Notes: generated by a model not told the origin, from the letters alone. A stretch of 64,000 bases of DNA from Acanthacorydalis orientalis (GCA_034766995.1 CM068325.1:895995-959994), one strand, 5' to 3'. Counted from the first letter of the stretch, positions 33,582-46,225 are shown. A program made the numbers and translations.

Positions 33582-34230
33582 ACATATACACTGTGGAATA
33601 CTTGCAAATAATAACGCCGAACGATCAAATTGCATAGATACGTCGACCGGCCTCCTATAAACTTCTTTGTTCGAACGATCCGTCTCGCGTTTCAGATCGT
33701 CGCCGGCGTCCACCGAGTTCGATGCACCGGACGAGACTCCGAAGCCCCGACCGTACGGACGTGCGGCTGACCATCGACGGAGCGACGTCGGAGACGCATC
33801 CCTGCGGCCGGGGATCAGAATTCGGCCGCAGTATTTCCTGCTTGTCGTACGAGGCGACTAAAAGGACGTGGCGTGTGGATGAGACCGTGTGCGTGGGCGT
33901 GTGTGTGTGCGATGGGCTGTCGTGTATCCGCGTCGCGTTTTCGGCCGGTTCCGCGTTTTTTTTTTGTTGTTTTCCGCTTCGGCAGCGGATGTTGGTCCGT
34001 CGCTTCGTCCCGAAGCGACGAAGATCTGGCACGCGTGTCCAGATCTCGGTTCCGGATCATCGAGGGAACGAAGGACGCTGCTGGCGTTGTTGGCGAGTAC
34101 GCGGTATGTTCTTCAGAGTACGAGGAGTGTTTTAAGCATTGTTGTGTTTTATTTTATGTGATTTTCAGCTTGGTCGAAACACGAACGTCCTCCCCGTACC
34201 GTTCTTCGAATCCTCGATCAATTCTGTAGA
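32565..34230 (+). other. Putative spliced non-coding transcription unit (copy B)
   Basis: The same splice signals as in A are present: exon 1 ending 32849 (GTGAGT), exon 2 33178-33342 (TTCACAG / GTGGGT), exon 3 33696-34103 (GCGTTTCAG / GTATGT), exon 4 from 34169. Exon sequences have gained and lost bases relative to A without regard to frame, while the splice dinucleotides persist. Confidence 0.3.
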
Positions 34231-37200
34231 TTTCATTCAAGTTTTCTATATTTGATTTTTTATTTCTTGTAAATCACTTTAGAGCCCTCGTTCATAATGA
34301 TTTTCTTTTCACATATAATCTTTAAACTCATTAATTTTGCTTTGAATTTTTCGGATTTAATCCGTAGAAATTTTAACAGACACCTTGCACTAGTGTTTGA
34401 TTCCATTGCTGATAATTTTCAAGTCTCTGTCTAGTATTTAATTATTTGTGTATAGATTTAAAGTGAATTAATTTATCTTTGATTTTTCTAAATTTCAATC
34501 GTTTCTGAATGTAAATTCGCCCCCATTTAGATTCTTTTGTGACTCTGTTCCGCTGTCATTTTAGAGTGACGGATGTAGAGTTTCCTCACTCCTCTCTGTA
34601 CAGATTACTAGCAGTACCTGCAGCCGAACTGGACTTCGTGTGATTCGACCATTAAGTATCATTGATTTTCGTATAATTTACATGATTTTCAGCTCCTCAT
34701 GCCCCCTCGTACCGTTTATCTTGTTGTAGCAATTGATTGTGTTTTTTTTGTAGAGTCTTTGATCAGAATTCAAATGTCAGGATGTAGCTTCAAGTAACTG
34801 TAGCTTAACTGTTCTCTTGTTGAATTTCACTTTGTACCACGATCGAGTGAGATTTTTTTAAATTTAACCGATTTTCGCATAACGTTCTTTTGTTTAATTT
34901 TTTGCTGATCCGTTTCAAGCATTCGATTAGATTTAGCTTTTGTTTGCATTAATTTTTGAGAGTTGCTCGTCGTCACACTTGTTCCGGTGGATCGGCGGGG
35001 CGATGCGGCATCGTGCGGACGATCGTCGGTTCGCCGTCGACACCGTACTTGTGCCTGTACGCACACTGGGGTGTGGTGCTAGCGCCGGCAGTAATTCATA
35101 GTCGTTGATGTCCACGCATCGTTCAGTCGGAACATCGGCGTGGCTGAGGCGATGAGCTCTCGGCCGGGCCGGCCGGCAGTCAGTCATGTTAATTGTTTGC
35201 TTTTCACGAAGATTAATGTAGATTTCATGTAGTTATTTGCATTTTTTTTTTGAAAAATAAGTAAATTCCTTTCACTGTTCAGAGTAGTTTCGGTTAAATT
35301 CATTTCGCGTCCTCCCACCCACCTACGGTTCCTGTTGATGCCCTCCCTGAGGTGTTATCCTGCTCGTGTGTTCGTTCAGGAGCAGGTGTCGAGGCAGCGA
35401 TGTGTTCACCGCAAAGCGAGCAGGATATCCGTCGATGGTTTTGTGTGTTCAGCGGGGGAGGCGCGAACGTCGCGAGACAAAGTACGATTCGATCATGATT
35501 CTAGACATCCACGTGTTCGTCCAGGTCCCCGGATTCATAGTCGAGAGTCGGGCGTCGGATTACAATCGTGTTCGGAAATCGTCTCTCTGTTCGAATTTCG
35601 ATCCGGTCGATTGAATACTTTTCTAAATTTTCATTCTTGAGCTCGTCGTCACACTTGTTCCGGTGGATCGGCGGGGCGATGCGGCATCGTGCGGACGATC
35701 GTCGGTTCGCCGTCGACACCGTACTTGTGCCTGTACGCACACTGGGGTGTGGTGCTAGCGCCGGCAGTAATTCATAGTCGTTGATGTCCACGCATCGTTC
35801 AGTCGGAACATCGGCGCGGGTGAGGCGATGAGCTCTCGGCCGGGCCGGGCGGCGTACGTCGCGCGCCGTCCGGCCGGCAGTCATTCTTCACGAGGGGCCG
35901 CCGGGTTTAGCTGTAAATACCTGTAGTTGTGTCCACTTTGAGACACCGAGTTCGTATGTTGACAGACAACGGCCCTCTGTGAATAGCACCGGAAAACTGT
36001 AAATGTTTTTTAAAGTTCAGCATTTTCATCAAATGTAACTCTCTTCGTGTCAGACGAAGAGAGTCGATCGAATCAGCAGTCTTTGTCGCGTGCCGTTCGT
36101 TAATCTGTCATGTGATGGCGTACGCCATGTCTAATGATTTTCCTTTCCAGCCTAGGTTCTTCCCAGCAGCGCATCCTGAATTCCTTCTCGTACCGTTCGT
36201 CCGTCTATCACGCCGGCTCGGTTCGGTCCGTCGGTTCGCCGGTTCGGTACCCGCTGCCGATCGCGTTCACAAAAAACGACTCGGAATCGTCCGTCCTTGT
36301 CGTTTTTTCAAAAATAACTTCGTATCGCGTCCGTCTAAGACAGAGTGATTTTTCTATATTTATTTGTGTGTGCGCGAAAAGTAGTGAAACACCGAGTGTC
36401 GTTCGAACCTTCGAGTGCGTCCTCGACCTCCTGTCCAGGTGGCCCGCACGGTCGCGCGCGCGTCGAGGCTCTGCAGGAGGGAGGCACCCGGGAGTGCTTG
36501 CTTCCTGATTATCAGACCGGACGTACGACCGTCCGGCTGCATATATCAGTACAGTAGTAGATCCGTTGTGTGGTTCCTGTTCGAGACGGCGATGGAGGCA
36601 GAGAGTGAAGAAAGAGCGCGTCGCACTCAATCACAGGTTTAGTATGTCTGTATTTTTTGCAGGCGAAGAGAGGTTAATTAAGCATTATTAGAACTGTTCA
36701 TTGTCGCGGATATTTTTCGTATGTTAGCTTTGAACCCGCGTTTTTCTCTCGTGCTAGGGGTTTCAGTCGCGCACCGAAAAGGGAGGGACTCGTCGTCTGG
36801 AGTAGTCTCGCCTAAGCGCCTAGCGTATAAGAGACGTTGCGACTCCCGACGGTGGAACGGCAGGGCGTGACTTGCCCCGGCACCCGTGCTGTCGATGCGG
36901 GCACTCACCTCAGTCGTCGTGCTGTTGAGCGATCCCCGCGCCAGCGCTCTTGTCGTTGAGCGGTCACCGTCCCAGTCCGACCATCGGCCGGATGAAAAGA
37001 TATCGGCGACGAATGCAGGGGCGGGCCGGTCGCCGAACGATCGTGTGTCGGCCGGCCCGCAGTCCGACGTTTCTTAAAAACGTCCACTAGCTCAGGTCAC
37101 TCTCGATCATATCCGACACGGACTGTTTTAATCCCTTGACAGTCTGCTCGCAGAGCCGAGATCGAAAGGCAACAAAAGGGGCTCTGGAATACCGACGCGG

Positions 37201-37590
37201 TGCGATCGGATCTCATTCCCGGTGGTGTCCCACGCCGGGGTGCGTTTCGATCGCAACGCGTGTGTTCCGGTTCACTAGAGATTTGTATGTTCGACGGTTT
37301 CGGCTTCCTCCGTGGTTTTTTTTAGTCATTTACATTTTGCAACCCGATCCTTCCGTCGACCGATCGGGTCACCCCCACGAATCCGGCACGCTATCGATCC
37401 GTATCTAGCTGTGCATAAGAGGACACGTCCCGTACCCGACCGTGGCTAAACTTAGCTTCAGACAGAGCCTCGGGTGCAAATCAGGACCTGCGGGGTACCG
37501 TCGCCACGTTGTCTTCGGACGAAGCGTGCGCTGGGCGGCGGCGGGAGGCCGGCCTCGCGTCCGTCCCCCATAGGTAGTCCGCAGGATTTA

Positions 37591-39135
37591 GGATTTGGTA
37601 CGGGTCTTTCAGGTCGTCGTGTGAAACTTATCGACGCGGGACGACGCGGGATTCTCGACGTGGGATTCAGAAGCGACGAGGTCGCTAGGTGTTTGTGAGT
37701 CGGTGTGGTGTTTACGAACAAGTCGTTCGAGCACACACTGAAATGGTAAAAAATATTTGGTAACAACAGTAAGTGATAAGTAAATGTAAACGGGTGAATG
37801 GAAAGACAATGACCGTGACGTATAGACATAACTGAGAGACGGAATATACGACCAAACCCGAGACTGACTCGAGACAGAAACGCAGACACGGGACGAACAC
37901 GAGGGACGGGACTATCAAGTCAGTTCTAATTCGGTTTAGCACTTGGATCTCGACTGAACCGCGACACGTTTGTCCATCTCCGTTCTTTTACGCACATGAT
38001 CACCGGACTCGCCGGTCTCCGACGTCCTGGCTGTGGGTCTGATAAATTCTTCATCGAAATAACAGATCGATCGTCTGCGGTCCTCTTCTAGGCCGCTTCA
38101 CTTAATTCAGAACTCCGGAGTGTCGACGAGGACACTCCCTCATTGTTCACATAAATGTTTTGTGAATCACTTGTCGAGTTATTCGGATTTCTTGCAAATC
38201 TGTCGTCGAATTAAAACGATCCAAGTGCTGGGCCCGAACAGAACGACAGGGAGACATTCATGACCGCAACGAATCGACATGAATGAGCAGGAGCGTGCGT
38301 TCGTTTTTTATTAAATGAATTTCAGGCCGTCTCCGTCGAATGACAACTCGACGGGGAGTCGTCGTTTCGTCTGGATATCGAAACGAAACTTATTGAGCGT
38401 CGATGAGGACGTCACTCGACATTCATGGCCTTGAAACGACGCCGAAAGAAAGGTGGAAGTATATTTCTTTAATGTTCACTTCCGACAATCGCTCGTGAAT
38501 CGTTTCTATGAGGTCTGCGTTCTTTTCAGAGATTTCCTACATGAGAAGAAACGTTGTGTTGAGGAGTCGAACATGGATTCGCTTGTCGATACGAGGTCTC
38601 CTCCGGTTTATCATTCAACGGTAATTGATTATAATTAAAGCATCACTGTCACAGATCATATTCATTCGTGTGTTTATTTGTATTGGGTTCATAATGTGTG
38701 TCTGTCATTATTATCTTTCATAATAATAATAATAATCATCTACAATACTTTCGCACGATCGGCACAAATCTTACGTGGATCATTCTCCTGTTCTTTACGT
38801 TTAACCTGCTTTCGATTCGAACAGTCCGCCATCGAAGGGTACACGGTCGATCAATCCGATATCCTTCAATGTTTGAACAATAGAATCCCTGTCTTTATTC
38901 ACATCCCGACGTCGACATTGATTCATTCCAATTTACAAAACAGACACGGTTACCGTTCGTCCGTTCGCTCTCCAATAATAATATTTTATTTTCACTCTTC
39001 ATGGTGTTGGTGTGGTCGCATACCACGCACCAGGCGTAAATCGTATTATTATTATTCGTTTCAATTGGTGATATATTGAAAAATATCTGATTTTGCAATT
39101 TACTCATACATATTTAGATACATTCAATTAATAAA

Positions 39136-39188
<53 letters not shown>

Positions 39189-39840
39189 GGTTCTTACTTG
39201 ATTGAAACGTTGTCTGAGTGTGTATCCATGAGCTGCCGTCCTAGCTAGTGAGCTCTGGATGATTAGCCCTGTCTACAGTGGACGAAAGCACATTTGCTAC
39301 AATTTCAATGTCAATTATCATTTTTCAGACTTGTTCAGTCCTATTTGCATCTCAGAAATGTATACGTATGTTGAGAACTCCGATTTAAATAGTCTGTTTT
39401 ATCTTAACGACCGAACAGTACAGACAATAATTAGGCTTGTGTGCAGACAAATATGTCAGACTCGTGTCGCTCGAAAGGTAGATCATCATCGATCGTAATC
39501 GTTCGTAGAGTACGATCGACTCAGTGTTTCCAGTTCAGTGTTAATTGGGCGAATGTTATAATCGGTGTTAAAAATTCGCACATTGATGTGCAAGTAGTTC
39601 TACAAGTAACAGTCATGTTTTATCGTTGTATTTTTGCTTGCCTAAGACATGTAAAATTATTCTATTATTTTATCAAATTGTAGCATTAATATACATTAAA
39701 ACATTTTATTTATCAATTACTCATGCCTATTTACATATATTTAATTAATATATATGAATACTTAACTTTTCTCCTGTGCTTTTGGTTGCATAAAACACAG
39801 ACATTCGTTATTTTTAGTTTTAAGTTCTTAATTAGTTAAT
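37591..39840. other. B-specific stretch, no gene recognised
   Basis: This sequence is missing from copy A. It is moderately GC-rich to 38600 and AT-rich after, with a (TA)n at 39140-39185. Short frames occur on both strands, but none is long, repeated elsewhere or similar to a family I know. Confidence 0.5.
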
Positions 39841-39844
39841 AATT

Positions 39845-39902
39845 ATTTAATTGATTTTTAATTCATATATGCTTGCATATTCATATATAGACACATGTGC
39901 CC

Positions 39903-39946
<44 letters not shown>

Positions 39947-40270
39947 GTATACATGTATATATGTTTACGTCTAACTTCATCTAAATATTTGTTGCAATTT
40001 TGCTAAGAGTTCGCATACAGGCTTACAGATAGTTCTCACATTCATTTGAGTTTTTCTCTTTAGTTACGTTTGGCTGACAAAAAATTTTAATTTCATTACT
40101 TCATATCATGAAATTGTAAATACTTCAAAACGTATTTGTTTAATCAATTACTCGTGCCTATTTACATAGATTTAATTAATATATGTAAATAGCGTTTTTT
40201 TGTGTTAATTCGGTTGCATAACACAGAGTCTAGTTCGTTATTTTGAGTTTCAAGTTCTTAATTAGTTAGT
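39845..40270 (+). repeat. First unit of a ~430-bp tandem pair at the left edge of copy B right part
   Basis: TTTTTAATTCATATATGCTT through AACTTCATCTAAAT and CAAAACGTATTTG at 39855-40145 repeats at 40278-40560. Copy A has only one unit. The pair may mark the recombination that removed the A counterpart of 37590-40270. Confidence 0.7.
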
Positions 40271-41035
40271 AACTATTTAAATGATTTTTAATTCATATAT
40301 GCTTGCATATTCATACATACACACATGTGCCCAAATGTATATATATATATATATGTATACATGTATATATGTTTACGTCTAACTTCATCTAAATAGTTGT
40401 TGCAGTTTTGCTAAGAGTTCGCATATTGGCTTAAAGGCAGTTTTGCTAACATTCAGTCAAAGTTTTTCTTTCTAATTACGTTTGGCTGACAAAAAATTTT
40501 AATTTCATTACTTCATACCATGAAATTGTAAATACTTCAAAACGTATTTGTTTCATCAATTACACATACCCATTTGCATATTATTAATTAATATATGTAA
40601 ATAATTACCTTTTTTGTTCAGTTCAGATTCAGATGTTCACGTTTGATTCAGATGTCATTTCATGAGTTGTGATCTGTGTTCAGTAATAATTTCTTTTATT
40701 AATTATTATCAACGATGTTAAAATATCTGAGTACTAAGATACATACTGATTATATCAGAGTGTTTTGTGGTAAATTGCTGTTCAAATCTAGCATGAAATG
40801 GGCCCTTTTGTATCAATCGAAATAAAAGATGACGTTTGGTTCAGATATCATTCCATGTGCTGTTGTTTCAGTGTTCATTGATATATTTTTTTATTAATTC
40901 TCGTCAGTTATGTTGGAGGATCCGAGTACTGGGTTCTGTATTAAATACATCTGAGCATGTGGTGTCAATATTTCATAAAAATCGAGCGAAGAAATCGTCC
41001 TGTATGTCCGTGATAACTTTTAATTGAGATGGAAA

Positions 41036-41075
<40 letters not shown>

Positions 41076-41435
41076 TTTGCATAAAATCAAAATAATCAAG
41101 TAGTCAAGTTAGTTTCTATTGACTTTACTAGCATTTGTTCTGGAACATTCGACCGTAAATGTGTTATAGAACCACTAGTGTAACGTCGAGCTGTTACGCG
41201 GACACGGCATCGCGACGACAGTGAGACGGAAGATCGCGCACGCCTGCAGGGCGTATACGGTCTCTCGCTCGGAAACGCACGACGTTCGTTTGTTACCTAA
41301 ACGTTTTCGGCGCGACGCGCATACGAGGCCCGTTACCGAACACCGGCGTTCATGTCGCATCGGCGATTCGAAGCGATTGCGTAAGTCTGTTTCGGATTCA
41401 CTTTTCGAATGTTACGAGACCGTTCCGTGCATGGG

Positions 41436-41472
41436 AATAAATAGCGGCCGGCCGGCAGCGCCGATCTCAGTT
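41436..41472 (+). promoter_or_regulatory. TATA + TCAGT initiator core promoter (copy B)
   Basis: AATAAATAG at 41436-41444 and TCAGTT at 41467-41472, matching copy A in content and spacing. Confidence 0.45.
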
Positions 41473-41819
41473 CGAAAGCTTCGGTCGTCGGCGTCGGTTT
41501 CTCGTTCACATACTATCGAAGTGCACGTTCGCTTTGTTCGTCGTTTTCTATAGTTTCAATTGTCGCCGAATCCGTTCGTACGCTACTTGTTGTCAATCTC
41601 GTTTCATATCTCATTTTGTATCGGTTTCAACTGCGTGACGGACCGCCACGGGCAAGTGTTAACGTTTCGCCTTCACTGTCGACGAATGTCTGTGCAAGAT
41701 ACGAGTGGGCCGGATGTGAATTAATTACTAAAGTGAGGAACAATCGTGCGCTTTAGATTGTACTACGCGAACGAAGAGGACGAGATGGTCGTCTCTCCGT
41801 CGCCACGACCTCGACACTC

Positions 41820-41914
41820 GACGTCGCAGCGACGACCTCCTCGTCCGACGTAGACGCCCGGATCCCGTCGTCCGAGGTTGCCGCCTCCAGGACCTCTGTT
41901 CCGTCCGCGCGTAA
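41820..41914 (-). pseudogene. Acidic-linker module (copy B)
   Basis: The minus strand reads ADGTEVLEAATSDDGIRAST, even closer to the 122-bp unit's TDGTEILDAENSDDGI than copy A, and is preceded by the same stop codon. Confidence 0.4.
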
Positions 41915-42193
41915 TCATCGAAAATCGTGAAAAGAATCCCGGCGAGAGGCGATCGAACGCCCATTCGGACGGCGCACAGCAATGTACATTTTTTGACTTT
42001 CGCTTTCGAAGACGATCACGAACGTAACGGCGTCTAGAAAACTTCGAAGAAGATCCGTCGCGCCGGACAATTCAGCGCCCTCTCTGACGATCCGTAACAT
42101 TTCACGTTTCGCCGACGCTCGCCTATGATCGCTTTGAACGAACGCCGCGAAACCGTCGAGTTCTATCCACGGCCGCGGTCGATCGGCGCGCAA
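41915..42193 (-). pseudogene. BRCT-like fragment of a RAP1-type protein (copy B)
   Basis: This 92-codon frame matches 17483-17761 at nearly every residue; DVVTFVIV is DAVTFVIV here and SIAYLRDS is SIASRRDS. Lack of frameshifts contrasts with other frames in the duplication and hints at past or present coding. Function as a BRCT domain is inferred from residue pattern only. Confidence 0.35.
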
Positions 42194-42353
42194 TTCTGAA
42201 AAGGGAACCGCGCATCGGATAGAGGATCGTCGTACAATGACAACGTCGTCGATCCGTCATTCGTCTCGAGCTTACATAAATTCTTGCTATCCGACAACGG
42301 GCGTTATTCGGCGTCTGGCGTCGACAGCTTCGCGTTGCATCGGCCCGATCGGG

Positions 42354-42675
42354 TATATAACGAGCGCGTCGACCACCGTCTGATTCTCGAGCGATTACCG
42401 TTCATCGGTGCGGGAACGTCGTCCGCGTCCCGCGACCTGTGTCCGTGAAGTGAGTGCCGCGCGACGAGGAGCGTAGGCGCGCGTCGAGGCCGCCAGTCCG
42501 GCGCGTCGCAACCGGACCGTCCGATCGCTCTGTCCGTCGTTCGAGCCGATCCGTGCACGTCGGCGCGTCCAGTTGGGAATAGAAGCCGGCCACGCTCACG
42601 TCGTCCGAGCACCCAACCGCACGAGTTGAGATCGTTACGGAGGACGCACCTCTTCGGACACGGGATTTCGTACAG
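42354..42675 (+). promoter_or_regulatory. TATA promoter and first exon(s) of a spliced transcript (copy B)
   Basis: TATATAA at 42354-42360 with the same donor candidates as in A (GTGAGT and, at 42676, CAG/GTGAGC). Confidence 0.35.
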
Positions 42676-44515
42676 GTGAGCGCACGGACACCGTGGCGTG
42701 CGACGCGACCTCAGATCGCTCGTGTTAATTTAGTTTAGGTAGCATATTTATTTCATAGATTTATTTCACAATTTATTTCATAGCTTAATTATTTTAAAGC
42801 TTAATTATTTCATGATTATTTATTTGTTTATTTATCTCGTAGCTTAATTCATTCCTAGTCCATTTAGTACATAGCAAATTATTTAATAGTTCATTTATTT
42901 CGCAGTTTATTTATTTCGTAGCTTATTTTCTCCCTTAATTATTCATTACCTTGATTATTTCCCTATTTATTATATAACTTCAATTTTTCGCAGTTTATTT
43001 ATTTCATAGCTTAATTATTTCCTAGTTTATTTATTACAGAGCAAATTATTTCATAGATTATTTATTTCATAGTTTATTACATTGCTTATTTATTTCGCAG
43101 TTTATTTATTTCAAAGCTCATTTTTTCCCTAATTTATTTATTACATTGATTAATTATTTCATAGCTTAATTATTTCCTAGTTTATTTCATAGTTTATTAC
43201 ATTATTTCCTTATTTATTTATTTCATAGCTTCATTACTTCTTAGCTAATTATTTTTTAGCTTAATTATTTCCTAGTTTATTTATTACATATTTTCATTAT
43301 TTCATAGCTTGTTTAGTACATCGTTTATTTCGCAGTTTATTTCATAGCTTATTTTTTCCCTAATTTATTTATTACATTGATTAATTACTTCCTTATTTAT
43401 TTATTACATAACTTGATTATTTCCTAGTTTATTTATTACATAACTTCAATACTTCACAGTTTATTTCATAGCCTAATTATTTCATAATTATCTATTTCAC
43501 AGCTTGTTTATTACACAGTTTATTTCGCAGTTTATTTATTTCATGTTTTATTTTTTCCCTAAATTATTTATTACATTGATGAATTATTTCCTAGTTTATT
43601 TATTACATAGCCTAATTATTTCATAGATTATTTATTTCATAGCTTTTTTCCCTAATTTATTTATTACATTGATTAATTACTTCCTTATTTATTTATTTAT
43701 TACATAAATTCAATATTTCGTAGTTTATTTATTTCATAGTTTGTTTATTTCATAGTTTGTTTATTTCATGTTTTATTTTCCCTAAATTATTTGTGACATT
43801 GATTAATTATTTCCTAGTTTATTTATTACATAGCTCAGTTTTTTCCTAATTCATTTATTACATTGATTAATTACTTCCTTATTTATTTATTTATTACATA
43901 AATTCAATATTTCGCAGTTTGTTTATTTCATGTTTTATTTTCCCTAAATTATTTATGACATTGATTAATTATTTCCTAGTTTATTTATTACATAGCTCAT
44001 TTTTTTCCTAATTTATTTATTACTTTGATTAATTACTTCCTTATTTATTTATTTATTACATAAATTCAATATTTCGTAGTTTATTTATTTCATAGTTTGT
44101 TTATTTCATAGTTTGTTTATTTCATGTTTTATTTTCCCTAAATTATTTGTGACATTGATTAATTATTTCCTAGTTTATTTATTACATAGCTCAGTTTTTT
44201 CCTAATTTATTTATTACATTGATTAATTACTTCCTTATTTATTTATTTATTACATAAATTCAATATTTCGTAGTTTATTTAATTCATAGTTTTTTTTTAC
44301 CGAGTTTATTTATTGCACAGTTTATTTATTTCATGTCTTATTTTTTCCCTAATTCATTTATTACATTGATTATTTCCTAGTTTATTTATTTCATAGATTA
44401 TTTATTACATAGTTTGTTTATTTCATAGATTATTTCCTAGTTTATTTATTACATATCTTCATTATTTCTTAGCTAATTATTCCTCAGCTTCATTAATTCC
44501 TATTTTAATTCGCAG
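42676..44515 (+). repeat. Intron made of TTATTTCATAG-type short repeats (copy B)
   Basis: From donor GTGAGC to acceptor TTAATTCGCAG. Left units agree with A base for base, while the right half has a different series, including three tandem copies of a ~220-bp segment with TTCCTTATTTATTTATTTA and CATAAATTCAATATTTCG. Confidence 0.6.
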
Positions 44516-44564
44516 ATGTCGAGTGTCGCGTCCGAACCGTGAAAAAGGCGGAATTTTCGCTCGC

Positions 44565-44819
44565 CTACACGAACGCTAGCGACGTCGAAGGACGGAGCGT
44601 CCTCTCTGTCCGGTAGATGCGCCAAGAGGTGCGTGTTTCAGAGTCGTTCGAAACGACGCACGACGCCCGAACGATTCTCTCGCCATCCGACGCGCTCCCG
44701 CTCAGCTCGATTCCGGGGCCGTATAGCGCGGCCGTACTGTACCGGTTGGACAGTACGATCTCCGCATCTAGGATTTCTGTTCCGTCCGAGCTCGTGTATC
44801 TCAATCCGCGTCGATCCAT
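44565..44819 (-). pseudogene. Conserved 84-codon module containing SDGTEILDAE (copy B)
   Basis: Same as 20013-20267 with one residue changed near the end. The neighbouring 122-bp unit begins at about 44918. Confidence 0.4.
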
Positions 44820-45040
44820 TTTATAATTTCAAACCATGGACAAAATGAAATTATAAAAGAAGAATTCAAAAAGAAATTATTATTCGCAGTCACGACCTGG
44901 TCGTCCGAATTCTCCGCCTCTAGGATTTCTGTTCCGTCCGTGCTCGTCTCCGGCACGCTCTCCCGGAGGAGGCGTCCGGTCGCGTCTGTGCAGAAGATTT
45001 CTCACAGACACCTTGGTTCCGTCGTCCGAATTTTCCGCAT

Positions 45041-45308
45041 CTATGATTTCTGTTCCGTCCGTGCTCGTGTCCGGCACGACTCGTAACTCCTCAGTATCAC
45101 ATGCGCTTCTGCGTCTGACATACTGCGGAATCGATGTCCTTTCGCCAGACGCAGAAGGATGTGATTCCGGAATCTTGACCTGGCGCCCATCCACGTTCGC
45201 CGGAGATAATAACTCACGGTCTCGCGGAGGAGGTTCTGCCAGGCCCCTCTTCCCGTCAGACTGTACGGCCGGTTCTTCACATATTGAAGGATGCGGTCGT
45301 CCTTCTCA
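45041..45308 (-). pseudogene. RAP1-type Myb domain fragment beside copy B
   Basis: After acceptor-like TTACACTAG (exon from 45308) the minus strand reads EKDDRILQYVKNRPYSLTG, AWQNLLRET and RTWMGARSRFRNHILLRL. This is a full-length RAP1-type Myb pattern: acidic start, I-L-YV helix 1, W in helix 2, W..(A/M)RSRFRNHI in helix 3. No stop interrupts the domain. The frame then runs into the 122-bp-type sequence and stops at 45041. The three helices are here in one exon, whereas the 30-kb copy has an intron between helices 2 and 3. This is the best-preserved Myb exon near the array's source. Confidence 0.5.
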
Positions 45309-45370
45309 CTAGTGTAACAATCTAAAACACACGATTACTCCTCTTCCTTTCTCCACCGAATTTTCCGCAT

Positions 45371-45540
45371 CTAGGATTTCTGTTCCGTCCGTGCTCGTGT
45401 CCGGCACGACTCGTACCTCCTCAGGATCACACGCGCTTCTGCGTCTGACACACTGCGGAATGGATGGCCTCTCGCCAGACGCCAGAAGCATGTGATTTCT
45501 GAAGCGTGCCCTGGCGCCCATCCACGTTCGCCGGACTTCT
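45371..45540 (-). pseudogene. Second, broken Myb helix-3 fragment
   Basis: The minus strand keeps TWMGARARFRNHMLL and then SGERPSIPQCV. It lacks helices 1 and 2 and changes frame soon after helix 3 relative to 45041-45308. It leads into the same TSTDGTEILDAENS linker. Confidence 0.45.
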
Positions 45541-45840
45541 CACAGACACCTTGGATCCCGTCGTCCGAATTCTCCGCATCTAGGATTTCTGTACGACGCT
45601 CGTACGATTCGGTCACCGTACGAGGTGTACCCGTTCAGCTCCTTGACCGAGTCGCAACGAGCGATCGTTCTGTACCGGTCGGAGACCTCGCGTTCTTTCG
45701 CGAAGTCGCGAGACTCGTCGGACGTCTCCATTACGGTCTCGCCGACTTCTATCCCCGTTGCAACGGGGATATCAACGTGGTAGTGGTCCGTCTCCTCGTC
45801 GTCTGTTTTCACTACCGCGAATTCTATCTTCGGTGTGCTG
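45540..45840 (-). pseudogene. Acidic module ending in GDRIVRAS, relative of the 20013/44565 module
   Basis: After acceptor-like CTGTCGACAG the frame reads KIEFAVVKTDDEETDHYHVD, SDRYRTIARCDSVKELNGYT and GDRIVRAS, then runs into 122-bp-type sequence (CGEFGRRDPRCL). The SDRYRT..ELNG....GDRIVRAS pattern parallels SNRYST..ELSG....GERIVRAS of 44565-44819. No known domain is recognised. Confidence 0.4.
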
Positions 45841-45901
45841 TCGACAGTGAATTAAATTCAAGTGATCTGGACTGCTTCGTAACATCATCTTTATATTTTT
45901 C

Positions 45902-46036
45902 TTATTTTTTGCACAGACACGTTTCAGAGTACAGGTATATTTTCGTTTCCTTTTTAAAATCTTCATAGATTTTTCTGTACTCGACGTGTTTGGTCATTTC
46001 TTTCCTAATATCTCTTTGAGTAATTAGTGTTGGTTT
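45902..46036 (-). CDS. Terminal exon of an unrecognised gene
   Basis: Acceptor TTTCTATTTTAG precedes a 44-codon frame, KPTLITQRDIRKEMTKHVEY and so on, rich in Lys/Glu, ending with TAA at 45902. The frame joins phase 0 to the exon at 46112-46225. Composition is normal for an AT-rich insect exon and unlike the CpG-rich duplication around it. I cannot name the protein. It might be the C-terminal end of the RAP1-like gene or a separate gene. Confidence 0.45.
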   Translation of the reverse strand, partial: KPTLITQRDIRKEMTKHVEYRKIYEDFKKETKIYLYSETCLCKK

Positions 46037-46111
46037 CTAAAATAGAAATAAAATTAATGGATTTTGAATGTCAGATGTATAAATCATGCTAAAGAATAAC
46101 CAACTACTTAC

Positions 46112-46225
46112 ACGAGATTTTTTAAAAGGAACAGCTACTAAAGGCGTTGCTTCGTTATCGTCACTCGTTTCAATCGAGTTCGTATGGAGTGTGGCAATTT
46201 CTGACGGTTCCTCTAAAGTTGCGAT
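46112..46225 (-). CDS. Internal exon of the same unrecognised gene
   Basis: It has acceptor GTATATTTTAG, 38 codons (IATLEEPSEIATLHTNSIET, then DDNEATPLVAVPFKKSR) and donor GTAAGT, all canonical and in phase with the next exon. The KKSRK across the junction could be a nuclear localisation signal. Further exons should lie at higher coordinates, but the non-LTR element begins about 100 bp away and nothing matching is seen beyond it, so the gene may be interrupted or far spread. Confidence 0.45.

Larger units (their letters stand above)
32520..37590. repeat. Segmental duplication copy B, left part
   Basis: It is the counterpart of 11205-15715. It includes extra sequence at about 34230-34860, an additional copy of the segment around 34970-35190 (repeated at 35645-35885), and a TA tract at 33498-33576. 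Many frames that are open in A are shifted here. Confidence 0.9.
40270..44890. repeat. Segmental duplication copy B, right part
   Basis: It is the counterpart of 15716-20340, ending at the first 122-bp unit. The 110-codon frame at 41221-41553 and its partner at 16793-17125 stay open with scattered changes, but the frame has no ATG start and straddles the promoter motif, so it is not called a gene. Confidence 0.9.

Noticed and set aside
37458..37942. Overlapping 143-, 76- and 74-codon frames
   Set aside because: Both strands open, no domain, and the region spans the end of the A/B duplication, so a gene crossing it is unlikely.
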